A stretch of 33,697 nt of DNA from Pseudomonadales bacterium (lineage in GTDB: Bacteria > Pseudomonadota > Gammaproteobacteria > Pseudomonadales > Azotimanducaceae): NCBI GenBank assembly GCA_029249645.1, contig JAQWWC010000094.1:1-33697 (forward strand). Reading direction: 5' to 3'. Each line of letters begins with the position of its first letter. Within the stretch, counting starts at the first letter, position 1. Shown here one piece after another: positions 8,938 to 17,398 of this stretch. The position numbers and the translations under genes were made by a program. The notes below the pieces were generated by a model that saw only the letters and a list, made by a program, of their open reading frames with translations, was not told the origin of the DNA and searched no databases.

Positions 8938-10607
8938 AAAGCATCGGTGATTTTGTACAACACTCGATTGGATTCGCCTGGCACATACAGCGCGCCCGCG
9001 TCATCCATCGCTATGCCGTTGAAAACCTGTGACGGCGGCTGGTCCAGACTTGCCGCTTGCGACCCTGCTGGCACGTCGGCCAGGACCAAGTGTTCACCCT
9101 TTGCATTAATCCGAGTCACCTGACCCAAGTCTGCCTCGACAACGACAAAGGCCTCGCCCCTAACCACGAAGCCCTCAGGGGTTGTCAGGCCGGAGGCCAC
9201 CACACGATAAGGCGATAAAACGGCGCCCGCCTCTGCCAACTGCAAAATCTGCCCCAGCGCACGATCACTGACAAAGAGATCACCGCCGTTTGACCACAAC
9301 CCAGTCGGCGCTGGCAGGCCTTCGGCATAGACGAAGGCTTCGGCGCCATTAGCATCAAACCCAACGACCCGACCGGTTCCATGCTCACTGATCACAACCT
9401 CCGCGCCAAACCGCACTGCAGCCACGGGTCCGGCCAAGCCGGCTTTACGCCATGTTTGGCGCTGCTGACCTTGATCCCAAAGCCGAACGTCGCCATCAAC
9501 CCATGAGGTCAAGATGAGCTGGCCATCATCACTGGCAATATTGAGCGCGCCGCCCATAACGCCCGTACCTAAAACGTTTCGGGTGGTATAGGCCTCCTGA
9601 CCATCAAGTTCAAATCCTCGAATACTGTGCAAATCAGCGACAACCATGAGCCCATCGTGAAAGGTAATCCCGCCGGCATGTGCCATACCGCCGGGCAGTA
9701 ATTCGGTGATCGTGCCGTCAACATTCACTCGCTTAACAAACCCATCAACAAAGCTCGAAACAAAGTATCGCCCGTTCTGATCAATTTCAAAGTTATCAAG
9801 CCCAGGCGACAACTGCGCAACCGAAACCGCATTCTCGCCTTGCATCCGAAATAACTCGCCGGTGCCTGTGTCCAAAACATGAAGGCGACCCTCTGAGTCA
9901 AACTTCACCGCGGCCGGCGTATTAAAGCCGGTAGCTTCCGTGCGCATTGACTTGGTATCCACATCAAAACTCACTACCTCATTATGAAACCATCTGGGGC
10001 CATACAAACGATCGTCCGGCCCCCAGTCCATGCCATTCAACCCGCAACCTGGCCCGAGGGTGTCGCTAATCAATCGCGCGGGCTTTGCACCTGCCGGATC
10101 AACTTCATAGAGATTCACCCCAAAAAAACATTGCGCCACAAACAATCGATTACCGTCCGAAAAAGTAATGGGATTAACGCCTGCGGTTAATTTGGCGGCA
10201 ATCACTTTGTCACCCGCGACATTAAAACCGGCAACCTCCCCGGTCATAATAGACGTCCAATACAGGGCGCCATCGCTTGAAAATGCCACATCATCCGGCC
10301 CCACGACGCCCTCCGAGGCCCCATAGACGCGTTGAACATCGCCGCTGTCTGGATCCAACACCGTAATGTTTGAGCCGAGAACAGAGGCAACATAAAGCAA
10401 TCCGTCCGGGCCCAGCGCCATGCCATTGGCGCCAGCAATCTGCGCGCCGGTAGCAATGACCTCAACTTTGATGGGATTCGCAGCGTCCAAACTGGACGTC
10501 TTAATGATGGGGTCTGACTCAGAGCAACCGACTGCCATAACGCACCAAAGCAGGAGCACGAGCCCCTTAAAAGCCAGCGCTCCACCGTTTTTTATTGTAT
10601 TCATCAT
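8934..10607 (-). CDS. SMP-30/NHL-like beta-propeller lipoprotein
   Basis: 557 aa; signal peptide ending AVGC|SES (lipobox-like); repeated GPDGLLYVAS, SDGALYWTS, GPDDRLYGPR, DAGALYVPG blade motifs. 4-nt overlap with the downstream MDR gene. Confidence 0.8.
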   Translation of the reverse strand: MMNTIKNGGALAFKGLVLLLWCVMAVGCSESDPIIKTSSLDAANPIKVEVIATGAQIAGANGMALGPDGLLYVASVLGSNITVLDPDSGDVQRVYGASEGVVGPDDVAFSSDGALYWTSIMTGEVAGFNVAGDKVIAAKLTAGVNPITFSDGNRLFVAQCFFGVNLYEVDPAGAKPARLISDTLGPGCGLNGMDWGPDDRLYGPRWFHNEVVSFDVDTKSMRTEATGFNTPAAVKFDSEGRLHVLDTGTGELFRMQGENAVSVAQLSPGLDNFEIDQNGRYFVSSFVDGFVKRVNVDGTITELLPGGMAHAGGITFHDGLMVVADLHSIRGFELDGQEAYTTRNVLGTGVMGGALNIASDDGQLILTSWVDGDVRLWDQGQQRQTWRKAGLAGPVAAVRFGAEVVISEHGTGRVVGFDANGAEAFVYAEGLPAPTGLWSNGGDLFVSDRALGQILQLAEAGAVLSPYRVVASGLTTPEGFVVRGEAFVVVEADLGQVTRINAKGEHLVLADVPAGSQAASLDQPPSQVFNGIAMDDAGALYVPGESNRVLYKITDAF

Positions 10608-10796
10608 TGCTATGCCTCCTTAAAAAAATTCTCTACTACCGCCGACACCACCCTACATTTACCGCAACGTTTTATTCATACAACCCAAATTTGTCTCAAC
10701 GCGCTTTAACCGAACGCCATTCAGCGGCCTAAGGCTTTACCCTGAGCTGACTGCTCTCCAGCTTGAACACCAGCGGGAGTGGCCTTCAAGAATCAT

Positions 10797-11090
10797 CTAA
10801 CTCAATCCGGATCGCGCGGCATTCTTGCCCTTGATTGATAGCCGTTTCGATATGCCCTTAAGGCACAAACTCATTTGATCTGACACCGGATTGGTCACGA
10901 TGCCGTCGCTTAAGAGCCCACCAGAATCGTCATCAAAGGTCACCACAATCGGGCCTGGGTCCAAGCAATCAAGAAGGTGGTCGTCCGACTGGTGCGCAGC
11001 CTTGGGTATCGGCTCGACCGAGCCAATAATTTGTTGACGAACCCGGACATCTATATTTTTTTTGGACCATTGCTTTGGTGATCGGTTCAT
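10797..11090 (-). CDS. Hypothetical 97-aa ORF, 4-nt overlap with upstream nitronate monooxygenase-like gene
   Basis: ATGA overlap at 11087-11090; no family recognised. Confidence 0.35.
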   Translation of the reverse strand: MNRSPKQWSKKNIDVRVRQQIIGSVEPIPKAAHQSDDHLLDCLDPGPIVVTFDDDSGGLLSDGIVTNPVSDQMSLCLKGISKRLSIKGKNAARSGLS

Positions 11091-12229
11091 TCGTCTTCAT
11101 CAAGAAATGCCTGCAGACGATCGTTAGCGGCTAAGAAATCTTCCATAAAATCGAAGACCACCTGTTTCGCCGAGATGGACTGGGTCATGAGACCAACGCC
11201 CTGCCCAACCCAATAGGTTGCCAGCTGCCGTGCGCCTGCATGACCTGACTCGGCAAGTTTATTGACCTTATTCAATGCCGGCTCACTGACCAAAGACTGT
11301 AGCGGCATCGGCAAGGGTTCTGGCGCATCTTCACCATGTTCCCAAGCATCGGTCCAGGGCGAACGAACTTGCCTCGAGTATTTGCCCGTTCGACTTTTCG
11401 ACCGAACCGTTTGGTTCGATGCAGCGGCCAATAACTTTTCTTTAATAATGGGGGACGTCTCGGATTCGATGGTGGTTAACCAAACGGAGCCAGTCCAAAC
11501 TCCATGGGCCCCCATCGCCATCGCAGCCGCCATTTGCCTACCCGTCACAATGCCACCAGCAGCAAGGATGCTCACGTCTTTGAAACTTGCGACGGCGTCG
11601 GCAACCTCAGGCACTAACACCATCGTCGACACTTCACCGCAATGACCACCGGCCTCTGTGCCGGAAACGATTAAGATGTCGACGCCAGCTTCAGCTTGCT
11701 TGACGGCGTGCTGCTTGGTCCCAACCAAAGCGCCCACCGGCACCCCATGCTGCTTGCCAAGCGCGAGCATGTAAGCTGGCGGTACACCAAGCGCATTCAC
11801 AATAATGCTAATCGGGTGTGAAAACGCAACATCCAAAATATTGGCAGCCCGAGCTTCTCCCAAAAAGCCACCCGAGCCCCCGGCGACCTTGTCGTAGAGG
11901 TCTTTCGTGTCGATGTTGTGTCGAGCGAGGATACCCGAGGCAAATGCCTTATGGTCATCCGGCACGAGGGCTTGGACCTCTCCCGGCGACAGCTGCTCAT
12001 CTTTGTTGGCCATTGTCGTGGGGACAATCAAATCCACGCCGTAGGGCTTACCGTCAATATGGGCATCGATCCAGGCCAGCTCGATTTCGAGCTGCTCGGC
12101 GTTGTAACCCGCCGCACCTAACACCCCCATGCCGCCCGCTTTTGACACAGCGCAGACCACGTCCCGACAATGGGTAAACGCAATTAGCGGAAACTCGATG
12201 CCCAATTGTTCACAGATGGGTGATTTCAT
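11087..12229 (-). CDS. Nitronate monooxygenase / 2-nitropropane dioxygenase-like FMN enzyme
   Basis: ICEQLGIEFPLIAFTH...AGGMGVLGA, VDILIVSGTEAGGHCGEVSTMVLVPEV, ILAAGGIVTGRQMAAAMAMGAHGVWTGSVWL are NPD/NMO hallmarks. Confidence 0.9.
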   Translation of the reverse strand: MKSPICEQLGIEFPLIAFTHCRDVVCAVSKAGGMGVLGAAGYNAEQLEIELAWIDAHIDGKPYGVDLIVPTTMANKDEQLSPGEVQALVPDDHKAFASGILARHNIDTKDLYDKVAGGSGGFLGEARAANILDVAFSHPISIIVNALGVPPAYMLALGKQHGVPVGALVGTKQHAVKQAEAGVDILIVSGTEAGGHCGEVSTMVLVPEVADAVASFKDVSILAAGGIVTGRQMAAAMAMGAHGVWTGSVWLTTIESETSPIIKEKLLAAASNQTVRSKSRTGKYSRQVRSPWTDAWEHGEDAPEPLPMPLQSLVSEPALNKVNKLAESGHAGARQLATYWVGQGVGLMTQSISAKQVVFDFMEDFLAANDRLQAFLDEDE

Positions 12230-12336
12230 GCTGACTCCTGATTCGATTTTTCTTGTTTTTAGGTTGCGCCGTTTTCAAGCCTGGGTTTTGGTTCTGGTTT
12301 TATAACCCTTATTGCTTTTGTGTTTTGTCTGCATTC

Positions 12337-12367
12337 TTCAAAAGGCTGCGTCCTTCAAAAGGCTGCG
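12337..12367. repeat. Two direct copies of TTCAAAAGGCTGCG (period 17)
   Basis: 12337-12350 and 12354-12367 are identical. Confidence 0.8.
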
Positions 12368-12509
12368 GCCAAGCTTGCCGTCATCCATCCACTTCATGCC
12401 GACTGATCCGCCACGCGGTTGAGGCGATTGCCCCAACCTTTACGCATCCTGCGGCTAGCCCCCCGGCAACTCAGCTGAACGCTTCTCAGTCAGAGACTGT
12501 TTCTCTTAG

Positions 12510-13526
12510 TCAGCCCTTTGGCGCTGCCTTAAGATCACCGAGCAGATCGCCCAAGGCAGTCTCTGACAGGCCTTCGGGTTGAATCGAAAGTCGATCCACA
12601 ATATCACCATAACGCGCGAGAAGCTGTGCGCCAATTTCATCGGGCGCACCGATGACTGCAAACTCAGCCAAGACTTCATCATCGACTAGTGCTGCCATCT
12701 CATCGGTTCGCCGAGCCTTCATCAATCGGTTTAGGGCCTCTTGCAGGTCCCCCCAACCATGGTGGTCGAGCACCATCTTGTACCCCGGCGTTGAACCGTA
12801 GAAAGCAATCCGGCCTCTCACCCGCTCAATAGCGAGCTCAATCGCCTCATCAGATTCACCGGTTGCAATCAACGGCGAAAAATCTATCGTGTAATCGGAA
12901 CGCTCGAGCTCAACGGCTTCTAATCCTCGCGTGATTAAGGGCAAGTTAACCTTGCGAATATAAGATTCCGTGGAAAAAGGGTGCATGATGAAACCATCAG
13001 CTGTTTCAGCGGCAACCGTTGTCATGAGCGGGCCGGTCGCCGACAGAAAAATCTGTGGCCGTCCAGCCTCGCTGTCAGCTGGCTTAAACGTCTTTGGCAT
13101 CAGGCTGTGTTGGTAGTACTCGCCAAAGAAATTGAGGGGGTCACCATCGTAAAAGTGATCGAAAATATGATCCAGCGCCTCGATGAACTCGCGCATTTGA
13201 GCGGGCCCATTATGCCAGGGCATACCAAACCGCCGGGTAATGTGCGCTTTGACTTGCGTGCCAAGCCCGAGGATGAAGCGCCCATTGCTGAAGGCGTTAA
13301 GGTCATGCGCCAACTGAGCGGTACTCATCGGGTTCCGCGCAAAGGCCACGGCCACGGACGTGATCAATTCCACCCGATCGGTATATTCAGCCGCCAGGGT
13401 TAATGCCAAAAACGGATCATGGTTTAATTCGGCAACTCGTAATCCGTCGTAGCCCAACGCCTCATAGTGTCTGGCTGCACGCCCGACGGTGCTCAAGTTT
13501 GCACTGATGGTGGCATCGATTTTCAT
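12510..13526 (-). CDS. LLM-class (luciferase-like), probable F420-dependent-type oxidoreductase
   Basis: 338 aa; GYDGLRVAELNHDPFLALTLAAEYT, VAVAFARNPMSTAQLAHDLNAFSNGRFILGLGTQVKAH. Layout recalls the TIGR03617-type family. GGAGGAAAG RBS before ATG. Confidence 0.88.
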   Translation of the reverse strand: MKIDATISANLSTVGRAARHYEALGYDGLRVAELNHDPFLALTLAAEYTDRVELITSVAVAFARNPMSTAQLAHDLNAFSNGRFILGLGTQVKAHITRRFGMPWHNGPAQMREFIEALDHIFDHFYDGDPLNFFGEYYQHSLMPKTFKPADSEAGRPQIFLSATGPLMTTVAAETADGFIMHPFSTESYIRKVNLPLITRGLEAVELERSDYTIDFSPLIATGESDEAIELAIERVRGRIAFYGSTPGYKMVLDHHGWGDLQEALNRLMKARRTDEMAALVDDEVLAEFAVIGAPDEIGAQLLARYGDIVDRLSIQPEGLSETALGDLLGDLKAAPKG

Positions 13527-13601
13527 GTCTTTCCTCCCCCCAGATCTAAACCGCTTGGTTCAATCGAGGCATGTCTGACGCACAAAAGCGAGCTGATATA
13601 T

Positions 13602-14288
13602 TTATGAGGGCAACGGCCCCGTCAGCGACGCCCGCTGCGAGAGCTCGATCCAATTGCCATCTGGGTCTTGGATAAAAGAAATTCGCGCCGTTTCTCCCAA
13701 AGTCACAACTCCTCGGCCTTCCGTTGCACCCAGACTCAAGGCACGCCCATGCTCATAATCCACATCAAACACTTGCGCCGTCAGATACCGATAACCAAGC
13801 CCTTGCATAACATCACAGTAACCTTGGCTTACGTCTTCCGATACATACAGCCGCGTTTCACCCCAAAGATAACAGCGATCACTGATCTGCTCCAGCGCCA
13901 GCACCTCTGTCAAAAACTGGTGGTGGACCGCCAGAGATCGAACGCTTAGTTCGATCGCGATTTGATCAATGCCGTCGTAACCCTGCGGCACTAGCGTCAC
14001 CCGGTTACCGTCCGGATCCATCATCGACACTGGTTCATCCACAGAATCCTCTGCGAGGATAAGTCCTTGGTAGCCCGTTTTGGGCAGGCCTTGAAGTGGC
14101 GCGCGCAAATGATTCAGTTTAAACACCGAGCCATTACATTGATGCCGAAGCTGATGCGTTCCGCCACCGACTTTTAACAACTCTTCAAACTCAAGCCCAA
14201 CCGTTTGACCCCAGAATGACAACATGGACGCACGCTGATTGGTCTGTACGCCCACATCAATAAAAGGTTTTGCCAATCTCATAAACAC
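13602..14288 (-). CDS. VOC-family (glyoxalase/dioxygenase superfamily) protein
   Basis: Two-module layout; MMDPDGNRVTLVP and ISFIQDPDGNWIELSQR C-terminal VOC motifs. Start may be 14282. Confidence 0.82.
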   Translation of the reverse strand: MFMRLAKPFIDVGVQTNQRASMLSFWGQTVGLEFEELLKVGGGTHQLRHQCNGSVFKLNHLRAPLQGLPKTGYQGLILAEDSVDEPVSMMDPDGNRVTLVPQGYDGIDQIAIELSVRSLAVHHQFLTEVLALEQISDRCYLWGETRLYVSEDVSQGYCDVMQGLGYRYLTAQVFDVDYEHGRALSLGATEGRGVVTLGETARISFIQDPDGNWIELSQRASLTGPLPS

Positions 14289-14326
14289 CCCGAATGATTA
14301 ATTTTTTACGGTTTAATCGCAGTTTT

Positions 14327-14992
14327 TCAGCCATGGGCTCGTGGCTCACGATCAACGCTATTGGGAATCCCCTCCTCGGCCAAAACGGCTTGTACCGCTG
14401 GTCGTTGCTCCATTCGAGCTCGATGCGCAAGAACGCCCTTCAGTCCACGGGTATCCACCCGGTCCATCTCCAGCCAACGGGCAAAGGTATAAAGGTAAGC
14501 ATCTGCAATCGAGAAGTCGTTCCCCAAAACCCAAGGTCCCTCCTGGAGCGTTTGTTCAATTAATTCAAATGCAGACAACATATTGTCTGACACTTGCGCC
14601 CGCATATCTTGCAAAGCGCTTGCCGTTTTGGCCCAGCGCTCCCCTCGTGGGCCGTGAGCATGCGCCACGTGCACCGTCGCAGACAAGAAACAGTTGAATT
14701 CCCGCATTTTCGAGAGCTTAGCAGGGTCCTTAACGGGCGCAAGCTGGCCCTCAGGCGCGAGCGACGCGACGTACTCAAGAATCGCGGGATTTTCCGTCAG
14801 CGGACCAAACGGGGTAATTAACAAAGGAATTCGACCCTTCGGATTCAAAGCCAGAAAATCGGCTGAGCGCTGCTCACCAGCACCCAGTGCTACCGATTTC
14901 ACTTCGAACGGGATCTGTGCTTCTTGCAGCGCGATGTGGCTCGCAATCGAGCAAGCCCCCGGCGCATAATATAATGTCAGCGACACGGTCAT
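14327..14992 (-). CDS. Glutathione S-transferase family protein
   Basis: LTLYYAPGACSIASHIALQEAQIPFEVKSV, NPKGRIPLLITPFGPLTENPAILEYVASL, NDFSIADAYLYTFARWLE. ATG at 14992 preferred. Confidence 0.92.
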   Translation of the reverse strand: MTVSLTLYYAPGACSIASHIALQEAQIPFEVKSVALGAGEQRSADFLALNPKGRIPLLITPFGPLTENPAILEYVASLAPEGQLAPVKDPAKLSKMREFNCFLSATVHVAHAHGPRGERWAKTASALQDMRAQVSDNMLSAFELIEQTLQEGPWVLGNDFSIADAYLYTFARWLEMDRVDTRGLKGVLAHRARMEQRPAVQAVLAEEGIPNSVDREPRAHG

Positions 14993-15210
14993 TCTTCTGG
15001 CTTCCTGCTTCGATTGAGATCTGAAGTCTATCATCATCGAGATACCTGAAAAGATTGCAGGCGGACGCTCTGACATTCTACTGAGCGGGTCGGTAGTCTG
15101 AAGAATTAATCGCAAAAGTGCCTTGCGACACAGCAAGCCTTTGAATCAAAATCATTTGAACGGGTCGTACCTGAGAGCATCCCAATGACACAGCGTGAGA
15201 CGAAATCGCC

Positions 15211-16281
15211 ATGACACCGCCTGCTAGCGACCCCTTCCCTGAAGTCATTTTAGGCAACGCCAATCGGCGGTTTTCTGGGGTCACCTCGACCATGCTGCAA
15301 GTGCTCGCACGCCAACAAACCAAAGCATCCTTGGTAGTGCTCGGCGCCTGGCACTTACCAAGCGCAGTGCGGCGGGTACAATTTTTCACCTTGTTGCGGC
15401 AGCTTCGCAGCCAGCAGGCTAAAGGGCGCATCGTCGTGTTTCACGCGCGTCGAAACAACGAAATGATTCAGGGTCTGATCCTGCAATATTTCGCCCGCTG
15501 CACCGTGCGGCTTTTATTCACCTCCACCGCCCAGCGACACCACACTCGGTTTACCCGCTGGCTCATGAGACAGATGGACAGCGTGATCTCAACCTGTAAA
15601 GCCGCCGCCGACTACCTCAAAATACCGCCAGACAAGCTGATTCCGCATGGCATAGACACTGTTCGGTATCAGCCAACAATCGGCCCGGTTGCCTTGCCGG
15701 CTGACTTAGTCGCCCCAGCCCAACACTACATTGGGATCTTTGGGCGGGTTCGGGCACAAAAAGGGGTTGATGTATTGGTCACAGCAGCACTGCCCATCCT
15801 TGCCCATCACACCGATTGGGCCTTAATTATTGTTGGCGAGATCAAACCGGAGGAGCAACCCTTCGTCAATGACCTCAAACTGCAAGCCGAGCAAGCCGGC
15901 GTGCTGGATCGCGTCGTGTTTACCGGCCCGCGGTCCTTCGAGGAGTTGCCGAGACTCTTTGCCTGCATGTCGATCGTTACCGCTCTCAGCCGAAACGAGG
16001 GCTTTGGCTTAACCGTTCTTGAGGCCATGAGCAGCGCCAAAGCCGTGATTGCCAGTCGCGCCGGCGCTTGGCCAGATATTCTGACCCACGAAGAAGACGG
16101 CTTACTGGTTGATATCGGCGACGTGCCAGGCACTGAGGCAGCCCTTGAGCGACTGGTTACCGATAATGATCTTCGGTCACGATTAGCGGCCAACGGACGG
16201 CGGACGGTCCTTGATCGATATTCGGTTGACACAGAAGCCCAAGCTTTACTGGAACACTACCGGGCAATAACTCAAGGATGA
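15211..16281 (+). CDS. Glycosyltransferase family 4 (LPS core mannosyltransferase/LpcC-like)
   Basis: ILGNANRRFSGVTSTMLQVL N-terminus resembling LpcC-type GTs; GIFGRVRAQKGVDVLVTA, ALSRNEGFGLTVLEAMSSAKAVIAS GT4 motif. Confidence 0.88.
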   Translation: MTPPASDPFPEVILGNANRRFSGVTSTMLQVLARQQTKASLVVLGAWHLPSAVRRVQFFTLLRQLRSQQAKGRIVVFHARRNNEMIQGLILQYFARCTVRLLFTSTAQRHHTRFTRWLMRQMDSVISTCKAAADYLKIPPDKLIPHGIDTVRYQPTIGPVALPADLVAPAQHYIGIFGRVRAQKGVDVLVTAALPILAHHTDWALIIVGEIKPEEQPFVNDLKLQAEQAGVLDRVVFTGPRSFEELPRLFACMSIVTALSRNEGFGLTVLEAMSSAKAVIASRAGAWPDILTHEEDGLLVDIGDVPGTEAALERLVTDNDLRSRLAANGRRTVLDRYSVDTEAQALLEHYRAITQG

Positions 16282-16291
16282 GCTTTCAGCA

Positions 16292-17158
16292 TTAGGTTAG
16301 CTGATCAATCCCAGCCGGCGTCACGACAATTTTATGGCGACGCACGTCCGCTCGAATCCCTTGATTATGCGCCCAGCCCTCGGGTGACTCATAGCTCCTA
16401 GGATGGTCCAGATGCACCGTTATGGCGCTATATCGAATTTGCTTTGTCTTGATACCAGCATTGACAAGTCGTTCGCCAAACTCTCGGTCTAAGCCACCAT
16501 ATTGCAGACGCTCATCAAAGCCATTCACTAATAAAGCATCAGTCTTCCAACAGGAGGCATTATGCCCATTCCAGGTTGCCTTCGTCGGCGTCAATCGATT
16601 CAAGACCTTTGATAACAAGCCTTGAGCCCTTAATTTTAGTGATTTAAAAGGCATCGGCATACCTTTGGCCTTCAACCAGGCGGGATCAAAGCAACGCTGC
16701 GCTACCACATCCTCGTGCGTGATAGCCCGACTGACCGGCAACGCCAACTTAAAATAGCCACCACTCAAAAAGAATCCTGGCCGAGCGGCCGCCCGATGCT
16801 GGCTCACGAAATCCTTGCGCGGCACGCAGTCCCCATCCGTTAAAATCAAATAATCCCCAGTCGCTGCCAAAATGGCCCGATTTAGGATTTGGCACTTTTG
16901 AAAGCCGTGATCTTCATGCCAGACGTGACGCACATTCGTCTGACCTTGAGCACGCGCGGCATCCATGACGGCCTTCGTTTCAGGACCAGAGCCGTCGTCC
17001 GCAACGATCACTTCAAAATTCGAATCGGTTTGATTCGCGAATCCCCACAACACTTTCTCAAGCCATTTCGGGGAATTATAGGTTGTAAAAATAACGCTTA
17101 TTTTCACTTTTCGTCCTAAGGACTTTATTGAAACCGCATTATGGCGGATCTTGGCCAT
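16292..17158 (-). CDS. Glycosyltransferase family 2
   Basis: ISVIFTTYNSPKWLEKVLWGFANQTDSNFEVIVADDGSG, YLILTDGDCVPRKDFV, NGFDERLQYGGLDREFGERL (C-terminal galactosyltransferase-like region). Confidence 0.9.
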   Translation of the reverse strand: MAKIRHNAVSIKSLGRKVKISVIFTTYNSPKWLEKVLWGFANQTDSNFEVIVADDGSGPETKAVMDAARAQGQTNVRHVWHEDHGFQKCQILNRAILAATGDYLILTDGDCVPRKDFVSQHRAAARPGFFLSGGYFKLALPVSRAITHEDVVAQRCFDPAWLKAKGMPMPFKSLKLRAQGLLSKVLNRLTPTKATWNGHNASCWKTDALLVNGFDERLQYGGLDREFGERLVNAGIKTKQIRYSAITVHLDHPRSYESPEGWAHNQGIRADVRRHKIVVTPAGIDQLT

Positions 17159-17290
17159 AAAAAAAGGGCGTGAGCGGAATGTATCACTAGGGTTACCGCA
17201 TCAGTCCCCTATTGAGCTTCGTCTTGATCACAGTATGATCTGTTCCACAATAATAAGAATTGATCTTTGTAACATGTTGAAACCCAAATC

Positions 17291-17323
17291 TGGCGGCCCC
17301 GCAGCCGCCAATGGCAAAGCCAT
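17291..17323 (+). other. Two adjacent stem-loops in the 5' region of the second GT4 gene
   Basis: TGGCGGC-CCCGCA-GCCGCCA (17291-17310) immediately followed by ATGGC-AAA-GCCAT (17311-17323). Confidence 0.5.
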
Positions 17324-17398
17324 CGGTAGGCGATGGGATGGACGGCGCAATCAAGCGGCCAACCGAGTACCTGCGCGTTGCACCACAGCGCTTTGAAG

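Noticed and set aside
12253-12582. ORF 12253..12582
   Set aside because: Intergenic, overlaps the LLM 3' end antisense, low-complexity; the direct repeat within it is reported only as a minor feature.
17291-17370. c-di-GMP-I (GEMM) riboswitch
   Set aside because: Only short GCAAAGCC/CGGTAGG similarity; lacks the GNRA hairpin and the GGGTTACC closing arm. Reported only as an unclassified structured region.
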